Made by a program: the position numbers and the translations under genes | Assembly: GCA_903862655.1 (NCBI GenBank) | Contig: CAIOZA010000021.1 | Coordinates: forward strand, 1-64,000 | Length of the DNA stretch: 64,000 nt | Direction of reading: 5' to 3' | DNA from: an uncultured Ignavibacteria bacterium | Lineage (GTDB): Bacteria > Bacteroidota > Ignavibacteria > Kapaibacteriales > UBA2268 | Notes under the pieces: model-generated | The model's input: only the letters and a program-made list of their open reading frames with translations | Databases searched by the model: none | What the model was told of the DNA's origin: nothing | Shown here: positions 7,775-15,440 of the stretch, piece by piece | Position numbering within the stretch: the first letter of the stretch is position 1 | Layout: each line of letters opens with the position of its first letter

Positions 7775-8785
7775 ATGATTCTGGTTGGGTTCAGAGGTTT
7801 AGAACTTTCTGAAAGTGATCTGATAGTTCAGGATATTAAATCCGGTTCTATCGGAGGAGTTATTCTTTTCGATCGTGATGTAGAGCTTAATTCTGATGTT
7901 AGGAATATTCAATCACCTGAACAGGTGCTGAGATTGACGGAACAACTTCAGTCATATTCTGATATACCATTGATAATCTCAATTGATCAGGAGGGTGGAC
8001 TGGTAAGTCGATTGAAAGAAAAATATGGATTTCCTCCCAGTGTTTCTCAGCAATATCTTGGTGATCTGAATGATTCTCAATTAACATCAGATCATGCTTC
8101 CATTACTGCCAGAGCACTGAATGAAATTGGAATAAATCTCAATCACGCTCCTTGTCTTGATCTGAACACTAATCCTGCTAACCCTGTTATCGGAGCAAAA
8201 GAACGGAGTTTTTCCGGTGATCCTGATCTTGTTGCTAAACATGCGGAATTAATCATTGATCAGCATCATTCTAGTAATATAGCAACAACTCTGAAGCACT
8301 TTCCGGGGCATGGCAGTTCATCTGCAGATTCTCACTTAGGCTTTGTAGATGTTAGTGAGAGCTGGAAAGAGATAGAAATGCTACCCTTCAGGAAAATTAT
8401 TGCCAAAGGAAAAGCAGATGTTGTGATGACTGCTCATATTTTTAATTCAAAATTAGATGAGCAATATCCTGCAACCTTATCCGAAAAAGTAATTTCTGGT
8501 TTACTCAGAAAAGAACTTGGCTGGGACGGAATCGTTATTTCCGACGATATGCAGATGAAAGCAATCAGCGAACATTATGGTCTAAGCGACTCTATAGAAC
8601 TCGCAATCAATGCCGGGATTGATATTCTGGTTTTCGGAAATAATGTATCATTCGACTCAACAATAAGTCAAAAAGTAAATAAAATCATTAATGATCTTCT
8701 GTCTGAAGGTAAAATAGCAGAATCAAGGATAGAAGAATCATTCAATAGAATTATGAGTTTTAAAAATAAATATTTATCAATTTAA
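7775..8785 (+). CDS. nagZ: Glycoside hydrolase family 3 beta-N-acetylhexosaminidase (NagZ-like)
   Basis: 336 residues from the first ATG. Signatures: ISIDQEGG, LKHFPGHG with the catalytic His region, and VISDDMQM with the nucleophile Asp. NagZ removes N-acetylglucosamine from peptidoglycan fragments during cell-wall recycling. The N-terminus looks cut short: the in-frame codons upstream read S-I-K-I-N-L-N-Q-K-I-G-Q before MILVGFRG, and that is the normal start of the family. No ATG, GTG or TTG is available there before an in-frame stop at 7727, so translation may begin at a rare ATT (7742) or ATC (7748). It lies 48 bases after rocD; the metabolic link is unclear. Confidence 0.85.
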   Translation: MILVGFRGLELSESDLIVQDIKSGSIGGVILFDRDVELNSDVRNIQSPEQVLRLTEQLQSYSDIPLIISIDQEGGLVSRLKEKYGFPPSVSQQYLGDLNDSQLTSDHASITARALNEIGINLNHAPCLDLNTNPANPVIGAKERSFSGDPDLVAKHAELIIDQHHSSNIATTLKHFPGHGSSSADSHLGFVDVSESWKEIEMLPFRKIIAKGKADVVMTAHIFNSKLDEQYPATLSEKVISGLLRKELGWDGIVISDDMQMKAISEHYGLSDSIELAINAGIDILVFGNNVSFDSTISQKVNKIINDLLSEGKIAESRIEESFNRIMSFKNKYLSI

Positions 8786-8806
8786 TTTTTTTCATTTGGA
8801 GAATTT

Positions 8807-10132
8807 ATGCAGAACGAAAAAATCAATATTATTATCGTAGGAGCCGCAGGTCGCGATTTCCATAATTTTAATGTAGTTTACAGAAAAAACCCTCTTTACA
8901 ACGTAGTTGCATTTACTGCAACACAGATTCCTGATATTGACGGAAGAATGTATCCAGCTTCATTGGCAGGGGAATTATATCCAGCCGGTATTCCTATCTT
9001 TGATGAATCAGAGCTTGAAAAACTCATAGCAAAGCACAAAGTGGAAGAATGTGTTCTTTCATACAGCGATTTATCTTATGAAACAGTGATGCATCTCGGA
9101 TCAAGAGTAATGGCTTGTGGAGCAAAATTCTCAATGCTAGGTGCAGAGCCAACAATGATCAAATCAACCAAGCCTGTTATTGCTGTCGTAGCAGCCCGTA
9201 CTGGTTGTGGCAAAAGCCAGACAACACGTGCCGTCGTTAAAGCTTTGATTGCTGAAGGCAAGAAAGTGGTATCTGTCAGACATCCAATGCCTTACGGAGA
9301 TCTCGAAGCTATGAAAGTTCAGAGATTCGCTACCATCGAAGATCTTAAGAAACACAAATGCACAATCGAAGAAATGGAAGAATACGAGCCACATATCGAA
9401 ATGGGCAGCGTTATTTATTCAGGTGTGGATTATGAAGCAATTCTTCGCGAAGCAGAAAAAGAAGCAGACATCATCATTTGGGATGGTGGCAATAACGATA
9501 TGTCATTCTACAAACCGGATCTTACATTTATCGTCGTCGATCCATTGCGCCCGGGTCACGAAATCGGTTATTATCCAGGCGAAGTTAACTTCCGTCTTGC
9601 TGATGTTATCGTTATTAATAAAATAGATTCAGCCTATCCTGAAGATGTTGAGTCAATCCTTGATAATGCCCGCGAATACAATCCTAAAGCACAAGTCATT
9701 CTTGCTGCATCTGCTGTTACTGTTGACAATGTTGATGTTATCAAAGGCAAGCAGGTACTTGTAGTTGAAGATGGTCCGACACTTACTCATGGTGAAATGA
9801 CAATTGGAGCAGGTATTGTTGCTGCACGTAGATTCGGAGCTTCAGAACTCGTTGACCCACGTCCATACGTTGTAGGAAAAATATCTGAAACATTCGAGAA
9901 ATATCCTTATATCGGTACTTTGCTTCCAGCCATGGGCTACAGCGATCAGCAGATGAAAGATCTCGAAGAAACAATCGCAAACACAGAATGTGAATCAGTT
10001 GTGATCGGTACCCCGATCAATTTGGGAAGATTTATTAAAATCAATCAGCCCTCAACAAGAGTATTTTATGAACTTGCAGAAATTGGAACTCCAAATGTTG
10101 CATCAGTTTTGAAGAATACAATTCTAAAATAA
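8807..10132 (+). CDS. COG2403 P-loop protein (cyclic 2,3-diphosphoglycerate synthetase-like)
   Basis: 441 residues. An N-terminal Rossmann-like region (IIIVGAAGRDFHNFN) is followed by a P-loop ARTGCGKSQTT near residue 130 and an NKID guanine-type motif at 271-274. This is the family named after archaeal cyclic 2,3-diphosphoglycerate synthetase. Bacterial members have no established role. From general knowledge they often sit with carbamate kinase and carbamoyltransferase genes, as here, so a function in carbamoyl-phosphate or purine/ornithine breakdown is plausible. It ends the cluster and is followed by a strong terminator. The symbol cpgS would imply a product this organism may not make. 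Confidence 0.75.
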   Translation: MQNEKINIIIVGAAGRDFHNFNVVYRKNPLYNVVAFTATQIPDIDGRMYPASLAGELYPAGIPIFDESELEKLIAKHKVEECVLSYSDLSYETVMHLGSRVMACGAKFSMLGAEPTMIKSTKPVIAVVAARTGCGKSQTTRAVVKALIAEGKKVVSVRHPMPYGDLEAMKVQRFATIEDLKKHKCTIEEMEEYEPHIEMGSVIYSGVDYEAILREAEKEADIIIWDGGNNDMSFYKPDLTFIVVDPLRPGHEIGYYPGEVNFRLADVIVINKIDSAYPEDVESILDNAREYNPKAQVILAASAVTVDNVDVIKGKQVLVVEDGPTLTHGEMTIGAGIVAARRFGASELVDPRPYVVGKISETFEKYPYIGTLLPAMGYSDQQMKDLEETIANTECESVVIGTPINLGRFIKINQPSTRVFYELAEIGTPNVASVLKNTILK

Positions 10133-10150
10133 TAAACCCTATTTTAGCAA

Positions 10151-10191
10151 ATAACCTCATCAGATAAATCCGATGAGGTTATTTTATTTTT
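10151..10191. terminator. Terminator between convergent genes
   Basis: An 11-bp perfect stem (ATAACCTCATC at 10151-10161, GATGAGGTTAT at 10172-10182) is followed by a T-rich tract to 10191. It ends the carbamoyl-phosphate cluster and may also stop the convergent minus-strand operon. Confidence 0.88.
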
Positions 10192-10229
10192 GATCTGAGA
10201 AGAGTTGAGGAATAAATTGTTTAGACTTT

Positions 10230-12290
10230 TCAATTATGAATCACATCTTGAGCAAATTCATCAAAATTGAGATGTTTGCTTATTTTGCGGACGGCTGAAA
10301 GGTACTTGTCGGATTTTTTGTCTTCACCTTTCTTCAAAAGAAGAGCAATATTAGATATTGTTAGAAGTCGGATCTCAGCTGGAAGATTCACCGACTTACG
10401 TGCAGCTGCCTGCAACGTTGTGTAGGCTCCTTCCAAATCTCCCTTTTCTGCCTTAATAATTGCAGAGATATTTAGTGCAAATGCTTCAGGAATGGGTTCT
10501 TTATAATTTTTGATTAATTCAAGAGCCTCATGACAGTACTTTTCAGCTTCATGAAGGTCATTATTCTCAAAAAAGCACTTTGCCGCAATTGTAAGCATTT
10601 GTGCCTGCTCAGATGGTTGTAAATGTGTTTTATGGGTATTCAGGTAAGTTAAAGCTATATCCGATGCTTTATCCAGATTGCCTTTGTGATATTCATCAAC
10701 AATCGATCTGCGGATATAATTGAAATCGATCGGCAGATTATCATTTTCATTGATACTCCCTGGTCCTTGATTTAACTGATCTGATGCTAAATTGAGATAA
10801 CTATGCTCAAGAAGATTGTCGAATATAAGCTTATCAGAAGAAAGTGCATCATCTTTCGATTTCGATGTTAGCGACTGATACATTGCATAAGCTTCTTCTA
10901 CCGCTTCGGTGCCGCCTGTCTCGTTAGCAGCCTGAGCTGAAATCAACAACATCTTTTTGGCTGTGTCTTCATCTCCGGATTCAAGACTATGAGCGGCTAT
11001 GTAGGGAGCAATTTCCCCTTTATATTCTATGTCAGAAGATTCGTCCATTTTTGTCTTCAGAAATTTGGCTATCTGGGCATGGATAGAGACTTTTTCTTCG
11101 TATTCTAAAGTGCTTGCGAAATATGTATGATAAAATGCCTGTGAAAATTCATAGATAGTAGTTGTCTGAGCATATCTGTGATGTGCACCTTGGCTTTTGA
11201 TAATGCTTGTCTTGTTCTGTAGTGCCCTTAATCTCTTGATCGTTGTTAGTACATCGGTATTCAACAGGTGTGAAATTATCAAAGCGGTAAATTCTCTCCC
11301 TTCTGCTGAGCAAAGAGCAAGAAGATTTCGTTCATCCTCGTTCAGATCGCTGATTGACTGAGAGAATGCCATATTGAAGCTCTCAGGAAAAACGGCAGAA
11401 TTTTCGAAATTATCCTTCAATTGTCCGCTTGAATTGAATGGTGAATTTTTAGAGAAATGCTTAAGATATTCAGTAATAATTCCCGGCACTCCGTAACTCT
11501 TTGACATTAGCCAATCTTCAAAATGAGCATTAGGAGTGTATGAATTTAAAGTTGATTTGCAAATATCTCTTATATCCGACACAGTGAAGCTTTCTAGTTC
11601 AAATGTTTGGAGCCTTCCAAGTTCCTTTTGTTCTGTCATATAAATCAGAAATTGCGATGGGTTTGCTTCTACAATCGATTTCTGATAAGTGAAAATAACA
11701 GCAATCGGCAAATCGGAAATCTTTTCGTTCAAATAATTTAATAATTCTACAGATTGTCTATCTGCCCAATGCATATTATCAAAGAATAAGAGTAGGGGAG
11801 ACTTCATCGATAAAGAATACAGTGAATTGAAATAATCCGCTACTGTATCGCTTACTTCGTGAATTACCTTTGTTTCCTTCTCACCCTTATATTGGCGTAC
11901 ATCCTTAGATGTTTCCTTAACAAAATAAAAAACATCTCCAATTATAGGTATTGAGGATAATGCTGTTAGACCGAAGTTAACTGCAAACCTCTTTCCAGCT
12001 GAACCTGATGCTTTCACCATCAAATGCTGGATAGCTCGATTGAATGGTAGTAATGGCTGTATGTTGCTGATTTTGAAATTACCGATTGGAGCCTGATTCT
12101 CAACAAGAACAGTCTTGCACTGTGGTTTCGTGTCATATTCCTGATAAAGTGCGTTGAGTAGAATAGATTTACCCATACCGGTTTCGCCACTTATACCAGT
12201 GACCGACCCCTTCTTGTTTGTCAGATTATTGATGACATTCCTGCAATGCCTGATTATGTTCTCTTGTCCTACGATATTGTTAATGCTCAT
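10230..12290 (-). CDS. AAA/STAND-type ATPase with TPR-like C-terminal half
   Basis: About 686 residues from the ATG at 12290. I prefer this start because MSINNIVGQENI begins the ATPase domain; an upstream ATG at 12338 would overlap queE by 28 bases. The Walker A motif is GETGMGKS and Walker B is LLLFFDNMHWAD. The second half is helical, with paired repeats such as NDLHEAEKYCHEALELI that look like tetratricopeptide repeats. The layout matches the large family of predicted ATPases that sense or scaffold protein assemblies, including many signalling ATPases. No DNA-binding, cyclase or kinase domain is attached. Last gene of the rlmD-queE operon. Confidence 0.75.
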   Translation of the reverse strand: MSINNIVGQENIIRHCRNVINNLTNKKGSVTGISGETGMGKSILLNALYQEYDTKPQCKTVLVENQAPIGNFKISNIQPLLPFNRAIQHLMVKASGSAGKRFAVNFGLTALSSIPIIGDVFYFVKETSKDVRQYKGEKETKVIHEVSDTVADYFNSLYSLSMKSPLLLFFDNMHWADRQSVELLNYLNEKISDLPIAVIFTYQKSIVEANPSQFLIYMTEQKELGRLQTFELESFTVSDIRDICKSTLNSYTPNAHFEDWLMSKSYGVPGIITEYLKHFSKNSPFNSSGQLKDNFENSAVFPESFNMAFSQSISDLNEDERNLLALCSAEGREFTALIISHLLNTDVLTTIKRLRALQNKTSIIKSQGAHHRYAQTTTIYEFSQAFYHTYFASTLEYEEKVSIHAQIAKFLKTKMDESSDIEYKGEIAPYIAAHSLESGDEDTAKKMLLISAQAANETGGTEAVEEAYAMYQSLTSKSKDDALSSDKLIFDNLLEHSYLNLASDQLNQGPGSINENDNLPIDFNYIRRSIVDEYHKGNLDKASDIALTYLNTHKTHLQPSEQAQMLTIAAKCFFENNDLHEAEKYCHEALELIKNYKEPIPEAFALNISAIIKAEKGDLEGAYTTLQAAARKSVNLPAEIRLLTISNIALLLKKGEDKKSDKYLSAVRKISKHLNFDEFAQDVIHN

Positions 12291-12310
12291 AAACCCAATC
12301 AATCGATAAT

Positions 12311-13000
12311 TTAAACACCCCTTGTGTCGGGATTCCATATATATTTGTGTAACTGCATCTGAAGCCTTGCTGGGATGCTATCTTCCAGTATCCATTCGGC
12401 TATGTCTCTTAGTTCTACTCTTCCGAAAACAGGAGAAAGAATTACAGATCCAGCTTTCTCACCTAAATTGTACTTTTCAATTATGCTCCTAGCAAACAAA
12501 TAATCTTCACTGTTTGCAATCACACATTTAATTTCATCATTTTTTGTCAGATACTGATAATTGTCATAATTATTATACTCTGACATATTAGAACTTGGGC
12601 ATTTCATGTCGATAACTCTTTTAATGCCTGGATTAACACTGCTAATATCCTTGTGACCGTTCGTTTCAAGTGTTACGGAATAATTCTCAGCCAGAAAATA
12701 ATTCATCAAAGGCAACAGTTCTGGTTGATTCAATGGTTCTCCACCCGTAAACAGAATTAATCTGCAATTATATTCCATTACTTTATCAGCAATTTCTTTG
12801 CCATTCATTCTCATTTGCTCAGATTTTATTTCTAAAGCATAAGGAGTATCACACCAGGTACAACGAAGTTCACATCCCTGCAAGCGAACAAAGATGCAGG
12901 CTAATCCTGCCTGAGTTCCTTCGCCTTGAATAGAATAAAAGATCTCGTTGATATTCAGTGAAATCTTACTAATATCTTTATTTATCTCTGCCGTATTCAT
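12311..13000 (-). CDS. queE: 7-carboxy-7-deazaguanine synthase (radical SAM)
   Basis: 229 residues. QueE rearranges 6-carboxytetrahydropterin to 7-carboxy-7-deazaguanine on the way to queuosine in tRNA. The N-terminal IFYSIQGEGTQAG is the family signature, and the cluster cysteines are Cys43, Cys47 and Cys50 (C-x3-C-x2-C in CELRCTWCDTPYA). FTGGEPLNQPE is the SAM-binding region and the C-terminal IWNPDTRGV is typical. It lies 2 bases after the rlmD stop, so the two are cotranscribed. No queC, queD or queF is in the window. Confidence 0.9.
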   Translation of the reverse strand: MNTAEINKDISKISLNINEIFYSIQGEGTQAGLACIFVRLQGCELRCTWCDTPYALEIKSEQMRMNGKEIADKVMEYNCRLILFTGGEPLNQPELLPLMNYFLAENYSVTLETNGHKDISSVNPGIKRVIDMKCPSSNMSEYNNYDNYQYLTKNDEIKCVIANSEDYLFARSIIEKYNLGEKAGSVILSPVFGRVELRDIAEWILEDSIPARLQMQLHKYIWNPDTRGV

Positions 13001-13002
13001 TT

Positions 13003-14430
13003 TTATTTGCCCCTAAGCACTAAATTCGTAATATTCTCTACATGATAAGTCTGAGGGAACATATCTACCGGTTGTAGTTCGGTTACTTCATATTTTTCTG
13101 AAAGCAAAGCACAGTCTCTTGCTTGAGTGGCTGGATTACAGCTTACATAAGTTATTCTCGGAATCTCAAGTTCAAGAAGTGTCTTCACCAAATCCGGATG
13201 CATTCCGGCTCTAGGTGGATCAATTATTGCGACATCGGGTTTATCAAGAGAATAAAGTATTTCGGGAATGTGTTTCTTGTGAAGATCTTCGCAGTAAAAG
13301 TCAACATTCGATATATTGTTCAATTCTGCATTCTCTTTTGCGTTCTTTATTGACGATTCCGATAATTCAATACCTATTACTTTCTTTACTCTTCTCGATG
13401 CAGGCAAGGAGATTGTTCCGCCTCCGCAGTAGAGATCCCATACAGTCTGAGATTCATTTAATTCAGCCATATCTAAGATTTTTGATACAAAATTGTTCAA
13501 CTGACTAGAATTCGTTTGGAAAAAAGAAAACGGGGAAATCCTGAAATCAATTCCAAGGATGTTCTCAGTTAGATAATCTCTTCCGATTACCTTTACAATA
13601 TTGCCATGAGCAACAGGTGAAATTGTATCATTGATTGCAATTAGCATTGAAGCATTAACACCAAGAAGACCAGGTAAAATATCAGTAAACCAATCGAGAA
13701 ATTCTTGCTCAGCTGCGTTAGTAGGGGATGTGCTAAGTGAAACAATCACATACTCATCATAAGCTTCAGCATAACGGATAATCAGATTTTTCAGGAATCC
13801 ATGATGTTCCTTGAGATGATAAGCCGTAATTCCAAGTTCGAGAGCTTTATCCCGAACAAGAGTAAGAAGTAAATTGCCAACTTCTTGTTGGATATGACAT
13901 TCCTTAATTTCAAGAATTTTATCATATCTGCCTGATATATGTAGTCCAAGAGCAAAATTCTTATTTTCAATTTCTTCTTCTGAATTAATTTCATGAAACT
14001 CTAGCCAGCGTGAAGCTCCGAATGAAAACTCCATCTTATTGCGATAGTTAAATGGTTTAGGAGCAGGAAAAGTATCAGCTATGGACTTATACTCAACCTT
14101 ACCTATTCTCTCGAATGCATCTTTCACATGTTGTCTCTTCCAATATAGCTGCTGATCATACTGAAGATATTGCCAGCTACATCCGCCACATGATACAAAA
14201 TGAGAGCATCTAGCCTCAATACGGTTTGGTGAGGCTTCTAATACTTCAATTACTTTGGCTTCGGCATGATTCCTGCGTTTACGCTGAACTTCAGCCAGAA
14301 CAGTATCACCAGGTACGGCTTTCTTTAAAAAATAAACCAAGTTATCTAGTCGAGCTACTGCTATTCCTTCAAGACCAATTGATTCTATTTTCAATTCAAC
14401 GATCTGTTGTTCTTTGTTGTTTTGGGACAT
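13003..14430 (-). CDS. rlmD: 23S rRNA (uracil-5-)-methyltransferase, RlmD/RumA family
   Basis: 475 residues. An N-terminal TRAM domain (about 8-70) is followed by four cysteines for a 4Fe-4S cluster (ARCSHFVSCGGCSWQY and a later CHIQ). The SAM-binding motif is DLYCGGGTIS, then DPPRAGMHP, then the nucleophile Cys in YVSCNPATQARD. It methylates C5 of uridine in 23S rRNA. Length and the cluster cysteines favour RlmD over TrmA; the exact target nucleotide is not readable. First gene of a minus-strand operon with queE and the AAA/TPR gene. Confidence 0.87.
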   Translation of the reverse strand: MSQNNKEQQIVELKIESIGLEGIAVARLDNLVYFLKKAVPGDTVLAEVQRKRRNHAEAKVIEVLEASPNRIEARCSHFVSCGGCSWQYLQYDQQLYWKRQHVKDAFERIGKVEYKSIADTFPAPKPFNYRNKMEFSFGASRWLEFHEINSEEEIENKNFALGLHISGRYDKILEIKECHIQQEVGNLLLTLVRDKALELGITAYHLKEHHGFLKNLIIRYAEAYDEYVIVSLSTSPTNAAEQEFLDWFTDILPGLLGVNASMLIAINDTISPVAHGNIVKVIGRDYLTENILGIDFRISPFSFFQTNSSQLNNFVSKILDMAELNESQTVWDLYCGGGTISLPASRRVKKVIGIELSESSIKNAKENAELNNISNVDFYCEDLHKKHIPEILYSLDKPDVAIIDPPRAGMHPDLVKTLLELEIPRITYVSCNPATQARDCALLSEKYEVTELQPVDMFPQTYHVENITNLVLRGK

Positions 14431-14469
14431 TTTCTTATATTATTGTTTTAAAAAAATAAATCTACTTAA

Positions 14470-15378
14470 ATGAAAATAAGCAATAAATCTGATAAACTAT
14501 CAACATCTGAATTGAAGCTATTATCAGAAGAATTTATAGGAACTTATTCAGACAAAAGCTTGCAAACTATCAAAACATATCAGAAAGCTTTGAATGAATT
14601 TCTTTTCTTTTATGACGTTGATAAAGAATTTTACTTTGATAGTGAAGATGTAATCAGATATAAAAATTATCTTCAAACCCGGAAGAGAATGCAGGATTAT
14701 TCTATTCATACATACTTAACGGCATTAAGAAGATTTTTTAATTATTTAAAAAATAAATCAATCCTAACCACAAACCCTGCAAAAGACATTAAACAAAAAT
14801 TGAACAGGAAAAACGGTAAAACAAGTTTTCTAACTTCAAAACAGATAAAATCAATAACAGATAATATAAGTAGGAAACAAATTCCAGGATTGCGCGATAT
14901 TGCAGTTATTGGTCTGATATCATGCACAGGCCTTGCTGAATCTGATCTCTCAGCAATGAAATGCAGTGATTTTAAGATATTTAGAAAAAATTATATTATT
15001 GTTTTCAAGCGGAATAATGAGGAATGCCGGCTAATTTTGCCAGATCATATTGGGATGGCAATAAATGAATATTTATTCGAAAGAGACAAGGGTGCACCTA
15101 GCAAGGATTCGCCGCTATTTGCTAGCCACAGCAACAGAAGTGCTAACCAAGCAATTACTATTAGAGGTTTAAGGGAGATGTTAAAACAAAGAATTGAGCA
15201 AAGTAGTATCAATGAAACTGAAAGTATAAATTTCACACCTCTTGCTCTTAGGCAAAGTGGTGCAGTTTATCTCGCTTCAATAGGAAAAAAGCCTGAAGAG
15301 ATTATGTCAGTTTTACAATTAAAATTTAAACCAACTGCCGAAAGAAATTCAGGATTTATAAAACAATACAACCAATAA
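14470..15378 (+). CDS. Tyrosine recombinase-like protein lacking catalytic residues
   Basis: 302 residues with the full fold: an N-terminal SAM-like core-binding domain (LSEEFIGTYSDKSLQTIKTY) and a phage-integrase domain. The catalytic set is mostly gone. The usual TGLRxSEL reads TGLAESDL, so the first Arg is Ala. HxLRH reads LALRQ, so only the second Arg remains. The LGH box reads LQL and no tyrosine nucleophile follows. The gene is intact and full length, so it is unlikely to be a fresh pseudogene; it may act as a DNA-binding or architectural factor. Divergent from rlmD, 39 bases apart. The window's working XerC/D-type gene is at 40.0 kb. Confidence 0.75.
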   Translation: MKISNKSDKLSTSELKLLSEEFIGTYSDKSLQTIKTYQKALNEFLFFYDVDKEFYFDSEDVIRYKNYLQTRKRMQDYSIHTYLTALRRFFNYLKNKSILTTNPAKDIKQKLNRKNGKTSFLTSKQIKSITDNISRKQIPGLRDIAVIGLISCTGLAESDLSAMKCSDFKIFRKNYIIVFKRNNEECRLILPDHIGMAINEYLFERDKGAPSKDSPLFASHSNRSANQAITIRGLREMLKQRIEQSSINETESINFTPLALRQSGAVYLASIGKKPEEIMSVLQLKFKPTAERNSGFIKQYNQ

Positions 15379-15440
15379 ATCGGCGATTGCTTTATCGATC
15401 TAAAATCTTAATTTATTTACTAGATTTTCGAATTACTTTA

